Source: Planctomycetota bacterium
GTDB taxonomy: Bacteria > Planctomycetota > Phycisphaerae > UBA1845 > PWPN01
DNA: 5,058 nucleotides
Assembly (NCBI GenBank): GCA_016209665.1
Contig: JACQVT010000128.1
Location: 1 to 5,058 of the forward strand
Direction of reading: 5' to 3'
The notes under the pieces were generated by a model. The model saw only the letters and a list, made by a program, of their open reading frames with translations. It searched no databases and was not told the origin of the DNA. Position 1 is the first letter of the stretch, and every line of letters starts with the position of its first letter. Made by a program: the position numbers and the translations under genes. Of the stretch, positions 1-5,058 are shown piece by piece.

Positions 1-69
1 ACCTAGTTTATCCCTGTCATCGGCGATGGTCAATGGAACGACCTGCGTGGCAGGACGTAAGTTCAATGG
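1..69. other. Leader region upstream of the DacB-type gene
   Basis: This short non-coding stretch holds a perfect 5-bp inverted repeat, CCTGC at 42-46 and GCAGG at 50-54, with a 3-nt loop, ending 15 nt before the ATG at 70. The octamer TCAATGGA occurs at 30-37 and again at 63-70, overlapping the start codon. No convincing -35/-10 pair is visible and there is no strong Shine-Dalgarno before 70. The promoter may lie left of the window. The small hairpin could be chance in GC-rich DNA. Confidence 0.3.
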
Positions 70-1608
70 ATGAAAGGATTCATCGTGGCGGGGATTTCAA
101 GCGGCGGGCGTCGTCTGTGGCTCGTTTTCGGGTTGGTCACGTGGCTGACGTCCGGTTCGGCGGTCGCGGCCGACGCCGCGGGCTGCCTGGCGGATGAACT
201 TGGCCGCCTGCTGACCTCGCCCCAGATCGGCAAGATGCGTGTCGGGGTGCGGGTCGTCTGCCTCGAAGACCCGAGACCGCGCGTCGTCTACGACCTCAAC
301 CCGGATGAGCCCCTCAAGCCCGCCAGCACACAGAAGATCCTGACCACGGCCGCCGTCTTCGCCCTGCTGCCGGCGGACTTCAAGTTCCGCACGGTGCTCG
401 CCCGCCGCGGCGACGATCTGGTGGTCATCGGCTCGGGCGACCCGGCGATCGGCGACCCGCAACTGGCGCGGGCGGCCCGGGAGTCGATCACCGCCGTCTT
501 CCACCGTTGGGCCGATAAGCTGAAGGCCGCCGGCGTCACCCGCGCCACGGGCGACCTGCTGTTGGACGATTACATCTTCGAGCAGCGGTTCATCAACGCT
601 AGCTGGACCACCCAGTTCAAGGACCAGATGGAGCGCTGGTATTGCGCGCCGGTGGGCGGCCTCAACTTCAACGACAACTGCGTGGACATCGTCGTGCGGC
701 CCGGCGGCGGCGTCGGTTCGCCCGCCCAGGTGACGCTGATCCCCACCACCCCCTACGTCAAGCTGGCCAACACCTGCAAGACCGCGGCCAAGGGCGAGCC
801 CGCGATCCGCCGGACCGTCGGTGAAACGGTGACCGTGTCGGTCAGCGGGTCGGTGTCGCGTCCCGGCAGCTCCAGCAGCCCGTTGTCGCTGACCGTGGGC
901 GATCCGGGTCTGTTTTTCGCCAGTACCTTGCGGACGGTGCTGGCGGCCGAGGGCATCGCGATCGACGGCGCGACCCGCCGGGCCCGGGTGCGGCTCGCCG
1001 ACAACTCGATCCCCCGCGATCTTGAGATCGTGGCCGTCCACGAGCAGACGCTGCCCGACGTGATCCAGCGCTGCAACAAGAACAGTCAGAACATGTTCGC
1101 CGAGACGCTGCTCAAGACGGTCGGCGCTTATGCCGGCACCACGACCGACAGGCCTCGCATCGGCAGCTACGAGACCGGCCGTCAGGTGCTTGAGCAGTTC
1201 CTCCGGCGGATCGGCGTGGCGGATGAGGGCTGCGTGATCGACGACGGTTCGGGCCTCAGCCACAGCAACCGGACGACCGCGGCCGTCCAGGCCGGCGTCC
1301 TGACCTACATGGACCGCCACCCCAGGCAGGAGGAGTGGATCGCCACCCTGGCCGAGCCCGGGGCGGACGGCACGATCAAGCGGCGGCTCCGGGAGTTGAG
1401 CGGCCGAGTCTTCGCCAAGACCGGCCACATCAAGGACGTAAGCGCGCTCGCCGGCTACGTGTTCGGCCCCGACGGCCGCCGATACGCCTTCTCGATCCTG
1501 TGCAACGACACCAGCCGGTCCCGGATGTCGAGCAACGCGCTGCAGGATGCGATCTGCCGCAAGCTCGCCACCTGGGAGGGTCCCCTGACCACCGCGTCGA
1601 GCCAGTGA
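70..1608 (+). CDS. dacB: D-alanyl-D-alanine carboxypeptidase/endopeptidase, PBP4 (DacB) type, peptidase family S13
   Basis: This is a low-molecular-weight class C penicillin-binding protein. Family members remove the terminal D-Ala from peptidoglycan stem peptides and cleave D-Ala-mDAP cross-links in the periplasm. All three active-site motifs are present: SxxK at S86-TQ-K89 (nucleophile S86), SxN at S339-Q-N341 in a CNKNSQNMFAE context, and KTG at K450-T451-G452. Other family blocks are GSGDP (121-125), DGSGLS (392-397) and the strand GYVFGPDGRRYAFSILCN after KTG. Residues about 14-33 look like a signal peptide: RR, then a hydrophobic core, then AVA before AD at 33-35. The 512-aa length suits S13 enzymes with the inserted domains between SxxK and SxN. 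The start is uncertain. ATG at 70 has no good ribosome site, while GTG at 85 is preceded by AAAGGA (73-78) at 6-nt spacing and would still give a complete signal peptide (507 aa). The gene converges on the downstream minus-strand gene, so it is not in an operon with it. The family call is firm; the symbol is by homology. Confidence 0.93.
   Translation: MKGFIVAGISSGGRRLWLVFGLVTWLTSGSAVAADAAGCLADELGRLLTSPQIGKMRVGVRVVCLEDPRPRVVYDLNPDEPLKPASTQKILTTAAVFALLPADFKFRTVLARRGDDLVVIGSGDPAIGDPQLARAARESITAVFHRWADKLKAAGVTRATGDLLLDDYIFEQRFINASWTTQFKDQMERWYCAPVGGLNFNDNCVDIVVRPGGGVGSPAQVTLIPTTPYVKLANTCKTAAKGEPAIRRTVGETVTVSVSGSVSRPGSSSSPLSLTVGDPGLFFASTLRTVLAAEGIAIDGATRRARVRLADNSIPRDLEIVAVHEQTLPDVIQRCNKNSQNMFAETLLKTVGAYAGTTTDRPRIGSYETGRQVLEQFLRRIGVADEGCVIDDGSGLSHSNRTTAAVQAGVLTYMDRHPRQEEWIATLAEPGADGTIKRRLRELSGRVFAKTGHIKDVSALAGYVFGPDGRRYAFSILCNDTSRSRMSSNALQDAICRKLATWEGPLTTASSQ
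73..78 (+). promoter_or_regulatory. Candidate ribosome binding site for an alternative GTG start at 85
   Basis: AAAGGA is followed by 6 nt and then an in-frame GTG at 85. This is a better ribosome site than anything upstream of the ATG at 70, where only AGGA at 52-55 is seen, about 14 nt away. If it is used, the protein starts five residues later with an n-region that still carries the arginine pair. This is inferred from spacing only. Confidence 0.4.
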
Positions 1609-1662
1609 CGCCTCTACTTCAGAGTCCGTGACAGGATCGGCGGAGACGGGATCGGGTCGATT

Positions 1663-1725
1663 TCAGAGCCCGGAGCGCCAGCGACGGGTGCATGCAAACC
1701 CACTCGCTTGCGCTCGGGGCTCTGA
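1663..1725. repeat. Large imperfect palindrome between convergent genes; probable dispersed planctomycete repeat and possible bidirectional terminator
   Basis: The two arms (1663-1689 and 1698-1725) pair almost throughout. There are 9 bp (1663-1671 with 1717-1725), a mismatch, 6 bp (1673-1678 with 1710-1715), a mismatch, 5 bp (1680-1684 with 1704-1708), a small internal loop, and 4 bp (1686-1689 with 1698-1701), closing an 8-nt loop at 1690-1697. The loop contains the palindrome GCATGC. The element sits in the 146-bp gap between two converging genes, where a terminator is expected. It has no T-tract on either side, so it is not a canonical intrinsic terminator. The right arm (CTCGCTTGCGCTCGGGGCT) resembles a short repeat I recall as scattered through planctomycete genomes. 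Multicopy status cannot be shown from a single copy. Confidence 0.7.
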
Positions 1726-1754
1726 CATACTCCGCCGACCATGTGACGGAGCCG

Positions 1755-3650
1755 TTACTTCGCCAGTTCCAGCTTGCCCGCGGCCGCGTCGGGGTGGGTC
1801 TGCAGGTAGATGCGGTACAGATCGAAGAACGTCGGCGCATCCAGCAGTTCGATCTTCGGGTTCGCCGCTCGCGCCTGCTCGTAGACCTGCGCGTACCACT
1901 CCGGTGTCTTGAGGATCGCCCGGAACCAGTGGAACGGCAGGCGGCGGACGCCGACGCGATGGACGACCACCTGGGCGGCCCGATTGGCATCGTCGCCCAG
2001 GTCGTGGTCGGCGCGGATCACCGGCATCGTCCCGTGCAGCAGCGACGGCGGAATCTTCTGCGGCACGATGCCGTCGGGGCTGAAGCTCGCGTAGCAGTCC
2101 AGGCCCGCGGCATCCAGCCCCGGGGCGAAGCCATCGATGATGAAGCCCGTGATCGTCAGGCCCCACCGCTCGTACAGCGGCTTGCAGTGCCGGGCCCACA
2201 CGTCCAGCCCGCCGGGCAGCCCCGAGAACTCGCGCGGCTCTTGCAACATGCCGGGGTTCAGGTAGCCCGCCCCGTTGTCGGCGGCGGCGAAGTAGTCGTT
2301 CGGCGTGGCCGTCCGTCGCAGGTAGTCCAGCACCATCGGCGCCCGTCGATCGAGCACCGGACTGACGCACCACATCAGCGGGATGTTGCCGCGGGCGGGG
2401 TGGTCCCACACGATCGGCATATACTGGTACACCCACGCGGCCGCGTCCCAGTCGCCGACGTAGAAGATGATGAACTGCCGGTCTTGCCGGTCGACCTTGC
2501 CGTCACGGGTGAGGTAGCCGCGTTTGACCAGGTCGTCGCGCGTCACCCACGGCTGCGGGTAGCGGTCGCGGAGCGGGAAGTGCATGTAGAATGATGCGTT
2601 GGCCATCGCCCCGAAGCCGACCGCGTCGGCGTCCATGAAAGCGTTATAGGCGCTGGCGATCTGGGCGTACTTCCATTCGGTCTCGACGCCGCCGTGCTTG
2701 CCGCCCGCGCCGGGGTTGTCCTTGGTGTACTTGATGGCCCAGGGCGTAAACCCGCCGATGTGGATCATGCGCTGCCGGCCGACCTGCTGGTGGGCGCTGA
2801 GGAGCAGGGCCTGCAACGTCTTGCCGTCGGTGCCCGGCTGCTGATCGGGATCGTCGATCGGCGTTTCGTCGTCCCAGACGCCCAGGTCGAAGAAGAACGC
2901 CCGCCGGGCCACGAAATAGTCGTGGTTGGTCAGCGTGTGATGGTTCGGCGCCGCGAAAAACCGGACGCCCTTGATCCAGTGGGCGTCGATGTAGTAGGCC
3001 GCGAAGCCCGCGTCGACCTTGCCGGTGTCGATGTACTGCTCCTTGAGCCACAGGTAGGCGTCGCACTTGGCGCTGCCCGTCGAGGGGGTGTCCGAGCCGG
3101 GGATCGTGCCCCGCCCGGTGAACATGGACGAGGCGTCCTCGTTCAGCAGCCGCCGGACCACCGGCAGTTTCGGCTCCCTCGCGACCAGTCGCGAATACAC
3201 GCTATCGGGGGCCGGGTCGAACCGCACCGCGATCAGGTCCTCGACGCCGGCGATGGTGGACGCCAGGTTACTCGTCGCCGCCACGTTCGGATCGTAGAGC
3301 ACGACGCCTTTGATCGTTCGGCGGTACTTGCGGACCAGGGCCTCGAGGTTTGGTATCGTCTGCCGCTTGCGGCCCGCCAGCCATTGGCCTCGCTCGCTCA
3401 TGCGGTCGAGCCAGTAGTCGTCGACGTTCCGCCCCCCGGCCTCGACGAACCGCACGTACAGCCGCGGGGCGTCGCGGTTGACGATCCCCTGGAGCGTCGC
3501 CACCGCGTGCACGTAGTCCCAGACGCGGGCGGTCTGCTGCTCGCTCTTCGCGTCGAACCGTAGTGCATCCGTCAGGTCGTACACGTCAATCGCGGGCCCG
3601 GGCGCTGCCGCCGCCCACATCAGGCTCATCATCAACACCGTGCTGGCCAT
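1755..3650 (-). CDS. Secreted GxGYxYP-family putative glycoside hydrolase
   Basis: The 631-aa product matches the GxGYxYP putative glycoside hydrolase family as I know it (N-terminal domains plus the C-terminal GxGYxYP domain, Pfam PF14323/PF16216). The family is thought to act on extracellular polysaccharides, but reaction and substrate are not established. The N-terminus (about 1-20, MASTVLMMSLMWAAAAPGPA) looks like a signal peptide. The N-terminal domain carries the block WDYVHAVATLQGIVNRDAPR (44-63). The C-terminal domain shows IIFYVGDWDAAAW (394-406), a GNIPLMWCVSP block (421-431), TPNDYF (449-454) and the signature G460-A-G462-Y463-L-N465-P466, then IIDGFAPGLD (504-513). N465 replaces the second Tyr of the name motif. 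The stop is TAA (tta at 1755-1757 on +). The frame stays open to 5054 on the minus strand, but sequence upstream of about 3692 is antisense to the next gene and not protein-like. An alternative ATG at 3692 adds 14 residues with two arginines, a more normal signal-peptide n-region. The gene is transcribed divergently from the FHA gene. Confidence 0.87.
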   Translation of the reverse strand: MASTVLMMSLMWAAAAPGPAIDVYDLTDALRFDAKSEQQTARVWDYVHAVATLQGIVNRDAPRLYVRFVEAGGRNVDDYWLDRMSERGQWLAGRKRQTIPNLEALVRKYRRTIKGVVLYDPNVAATSNLASTIAGVEDLIAVRFDPAPDSVYSRLVAREPKLPVVRRLLNEDASSMFTGRGTIPGSDTPSTGSAKCDAYLWLKEQYIDTGKVDAGFAAYYIDAHWIKGVRFFAAPNHHTLTNHDYFVARRAFFFDLGVWDDETPIDDPDQQPGTDGKTLQALLLSAHQQVGRQRMIHIGGFTPWAIKYTKDNPGAGGKHGGVETEWKYAQIASAYNAFMDADAVGFGAMANASFYMHFPLRDRYPQPWVTRDDLVKRGYLTRDGKVDRQDRQFIIFYVGDWDAAAWVYQYMPIVWDHPARGNIPLMWCVSPVLDRRAPMVLDYLRRTATPNDYFAAADNGAGYLNPGMLQEPREFSGLPGGLDVWARHCKPLYERWGLTITGFIIDGFAPGLDAAGLDCYASFSPDGIVPQKIPPSLLHGTMPVIRADHDLGDDANRAAQVVVHRVGVRRLPFHWFRAILKTPEWYAQVYEQARAANPKIELLDAPTFFDLYRIYLQTHPDAAAGKLELAK

Positions 3651-3669
3651 GTCGAACCCCAAATGTGCC

Positions 3670-3717
3670 CCGCGGCGAGAAGGCCCAGGCATCCCGGTCC
3701 CTGGGCTTTTGCCGCGG
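3670..3717. repeat. Strong stem-loop in the divergent promoter region
   Basis: The arms at 3670-3689 and 3700-3717 pair over about 18 bp. CCGCGGC (3670-3676) pairs with GCCGCGG (3711-3717). After a 2-nt bulge (3677-3678), 3679-3689 pairs with 3700-3710, including two G-U pairs in RNA, and closes a 10-nt loop (3690-3699). It lies 20 nt upstream of the ATG at 3650 on the minus strand and 90 nt upstream of the plus-strand ATG at 3807. The alternative minus-strand start at 3692 would sit in the loop. There is no T-tract, so a simple terminator is unlikely. It could be a leader structure or a protein-binding inverted repeat. Confidence 0.6.
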
Positions 3718-3792
3718 TGAGTGGTACAGTACGAGACACGGTACAGACCCTCAAGCATCGGTCCCGGCGCAGCGCGGGCGAGCGGCGCCACG

Positions 3793-3797
3793 GGAGG
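3793..3797 (+). promoter_or_regulatory. Shine-Dalgarno for the FHA/zinc-ribbon gene
   Basis: GGAGG lies within GGGAGGGG (3792-3799), 9 nt before the ATG at 3807. This is the clearest ribosome site in the window and fixes the start of the truncated plus-strand gene. Confidence 0.75.
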
Positions 3798-3806
3798 GGC
3801 AACCCC

Positions 3807-5058
3807 ATGCTGGTCGGCCTGCGGTGCAAGTGCGGCAAGCGGTTGAAGGTGCCCGAGTCGCGGATCGGCAAGGCGGGAACCTGCCCGGTCTGTCGGGCGA
3901 CGCTCCGCCTCGTGGCCCCACACCCGGTCGCCGTGAGCATGGGCGACGAAGCGCTGTTCGAGATTACCGCCGGCCCCGATCGCGTGGGCGAGGCGATCCT
4001 GCTCGCCGGCGACGGACCGATCGAGATCGGACGACTTCCCGGTAAGCACATCGTGTTCGGAGGTCATAGCGTCTCGCGGGCCCACTGCCAACTCGTCCGC
4101 ACGGAGACCGGCGTCTGGCGGATCGAGGACCAGCGGAGCACCAGCGGCCTCTACATCAACGGCCAGCGTGTGGACGCTCGCGACCTGCACGCCAACGACC
4201 GGGTCCGCATCGGGGACTACGAGCTGAGCTACCTCTGCTGGAACTCCAAGACAACCGCGGTCGCGGCCCCGGATCACGTAACCGTGGACTCCAATCGGGG
4301 CGCCGAGGCACCTCAGGACGAAGACCTCACGGCCGCCGGCCCATCGCTGCTGGACGAAGCCTTCGATGATGACAGCCTGTACCGTCTCAGCGATGGCGAT
4401 GCCGTCGAGCAGGCCCAGCCGGTCACTGCTCCGGCGGCGCCCGCACCGGTGACCGGTGGTCCCATCTGCCCATCCTGCGGCCAATCGCTGGCTCCCAACG
4501 CCAGGATCTGTGTCCAGTGCGGCATCGACCTCAAGACGGGCCGGGCGATCCTCACCTCGCAGGACACGGACCTCGACTCGGTGCACACCCACGCTGAGAA
4601 CGTCATCCGCCCGCTCAGTTGGCTCATCCCGCTCGGGATCTATCCGGTGGCTTCGGAAGCATTCGGCATCCGCAAGCCCTACTACATCCGGGCGATTGCC
4701 GTCATTACCGTCCTGATCAGCGTCTGGTTCTGGATGTATGAGTGGAGCGAGTCGCCGAGGATGGCGTCCGCGAAGAACTACATGCTCTGGGTCGGCAGCG
4801 GTCAACCAGAGCCCGGTGACATCTTTGCCTACTACCACTACACGAATTACGGGGACCAGGAAGCCTTCGATGCCCGCTGGGACGAGCTGGAGGCCGAGGC
4901 GGAGCGCAAGCGCGAGCAGCAGTTGCGTCAACAGAAGCCCGGAGGCCGGAGCAGCGAGACATCCGAGGGCGATTCGCTCGACGAGGAACTGGACGATGCC
5001 GAGCTGGCCAACCTCATTGTCGCCGCCCACAGGTCGCTGCCTCCCGACAAGCAATACC
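3807..5058 (+). CDS. Zinc ribbon - FHA - zinc ribbon - membrane protein, probable N-terminal part of a rhomboid-family protease (3' truncated)
   Basis: The frame from ATG 3807 is open to the window end (417 complete codons, no stop), so the gene is partial. Residues 7-29 form a zinc ribbon (C7, C9, C26, C29). Residues about 72-140 are an FHA domain: GR at 75-76, SVSRAH at 88-93, STSGLYING at 111-119, then the RVRIGDYEL strand (132-140). FHA domains bind phosphothreonine peptides. An acidic, Ala/Pro-rich linker (about 150-217) leads to a second zinc ribbon (C221, C224, C235, C238). A semi-hydrophobic WLIPLGIYP stretch (272-280) precedes a membrane helix at about 294-311. A charged, coiled-coil-prone segment follows (355-377), then an acidic linker. 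From memory, planctomycete rhomboid-family proteases carry a similar zinc-ribbon/GIYPVASEAFG/membrane-helix/TNYGD region before the catalytic six-helix domain. If so, the Ser-His core lies beyond 5058. The cytosolic front could couple phosphorylation sensing to membrane proteolysis. The domains are clear; the rhomboid assignment is inferred, and another FHA-containing membrane protein is possible. Confidence 0.8.
   Translation, partial: MLVGLRCKCGKRLKVPESRIGKAGTCPVCRATLRLVAPHPVAVSMGDEALFEITAGPDRVGEAILLAGDGPIEIGRLPGKHIVFGGHSVSRAHCQLVRTETGVWRIEDQRSTSGLYINGQRVDARDLHANDRVRIGDYELSYLCWNSKTTAVAAPDHVTVDSNRGAEAPQDEDLTAAGPSLLDEAFDDDSLYRLSDGDAVEQAQPVTAPAAPAPVTGGPICPSCGQSLAPNARICVQCGIDLKTGRAILTSQDTDLDSVHTHAENVIRPLSWLIPLGIYPVASEAFGIRKPYYIRAIAVITVLISVWFWMYEWSESPRMASAKNYMLWVGSGQPEPGDIFAYYHYTNYGDQEAFDARWDELEAEAERKREQQLRQQKPGGRSSETSEGDSLDEELDDAELANLIVAAHRSLPPDKQY

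Larger units (their letters stand above)
3651..3806. promoter_or_regulatory. Divergent intergenic region with promoters for both flanking genes
   Basis: These 156 bp separate the two divergent genes and should hold both promoters. For the minus-strand gene, a plausible sigma70-like pair is TTGAGG (complement of 3749-3754) and TACTGT (complement of 3726-3731) with a 17-nt spacer. That would place the strong stem-loop (3670-3717) in the 5' leader. For the plus-strand gene, no good -35/-10 pair is seen; TACAGT at 3725-3730 is only a weak -10 candidate. The heptamer GGTACAG occurs at 3723-3729 and 3740-3746, 17 bp apart, and GTACAGTAC (3724-3732) is palindromic, so a regulator site is possible. 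The promoter calls are weak because planctomycete consensus sequences may differ. Confidence 0.35.

Noticed and set aside
97..1428. A 443-codon open frame on the minus strand within the DacB-type gene.
   Set aside because: Its translation is rich in Arg/Gly/Ala/Asp with no domain, and it lies opposite a gene with three intact penicillin-binding motifs. It is a shadow of GC-biased codon use.
1618..1668. The heptamer TTCAGAG at 1618-1624 and 1662-1668, considered as a target-site duplication or mobile-element edge.
   Set aside because: The second copy is part of the palindrome arm, the copies do not flank an element, and no transposase lies between them. Seven bases can recur by chance.
1692..2594. 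A 300-codon plus-strand open frame opposite the hydrolase C-terminus, starting inside the palindromic repeat.
   Set aside because: Its composition is R/V/Q-rich with no recognisable motif, it begins inside a repeat and has no ribosome site. The minus-strand family motifs explain this DNA.
2694..3563. A 289-codon plus-strand open frame opposite the hydrolase N-terminal part.
   Set aside because: It has no recognisable domain and is fully antisense to a well-supported coding region.
3651..5054. The minus-strand frame of the hydrolase stays open for about 468 codons upstream of its start, suggesting a 1099-aa fusion protein.
   Set aside because: This stretch is antisense to the zinc-ribbon/FHA gene, whose plus-strand product has clear domains and a strong ribosome site. 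The antisense translation shows no recognisable domain, and the mature hydrolase begins with its own signal peptide. High GC content explains the lack of stops.
1..5058. A possible functional cluster or defence-type system made of the three genes.
   Set aside because: The genes are convergent and divergent, have separate leaders, and belong to wall metabolism, putative polysaccharide processing and a membrane signalling/protease type. Nothing in the sequence ties them into one system.

Overview
The window is GC-rich, compact bacterial DNA. I read it as chromosomal sequence from a Planctomycetota-like organism. This rests on three things: a GxGYxYP-family putative glycoside hydrolase, a zinc-ribbon/FHA/membrane protein of a type I know from planctomycetes, and a palindromic intergenic repeat resembling one I recall as dispersed in planctomycete genomes. 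No search was run, so the taxonomic call is an inference.

Layout: (1) 1-69 is a short leader with a small hairpin. (2) 70-1608 (+) encodes an exported D-alanyl-D-alanine carboxypeptidase/endopeptidase of the PBP4/DacB type (peptidase family S13), with all three penicillin-binding motifs intact. (3) 1609-1754 is a convergent intergenic gap dominated by an imperfect palindrome at 1663-1725. (4) 1755-3650 (-) encodes a secreted GxGYxYP-family putative glycoside hydrolase. (5) 3651-3806 is a divergent promoter region with a long, strong stem-loop at 3670-3717. (6) 3807 to the window end (+) is an open, 3'-truncated gene for a protein with an N-terminal zinc ribbon, an FHA domain, a second zinc ribbon and at least one membrane segment. 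It is probably the front part of a rhomboid-type intramembrane protease whose catalytic part lies beyond the window.

The three genes do not form an operon: the first two converge and the last two diverge. No shared pathway is evident beyond all three acting at or outside the cytoplasmic membrane (wall remodelling, sugar-polymer processing, membrane proteolysis or signalling). No RNA genes, CRISPR array, transposase or phage gene was seen. The most interesting items are the unusual multidomain architecture of the truncated gene and the two large intergenic palindromes. I found no convincing evidence of a wholly new multi-gene system.
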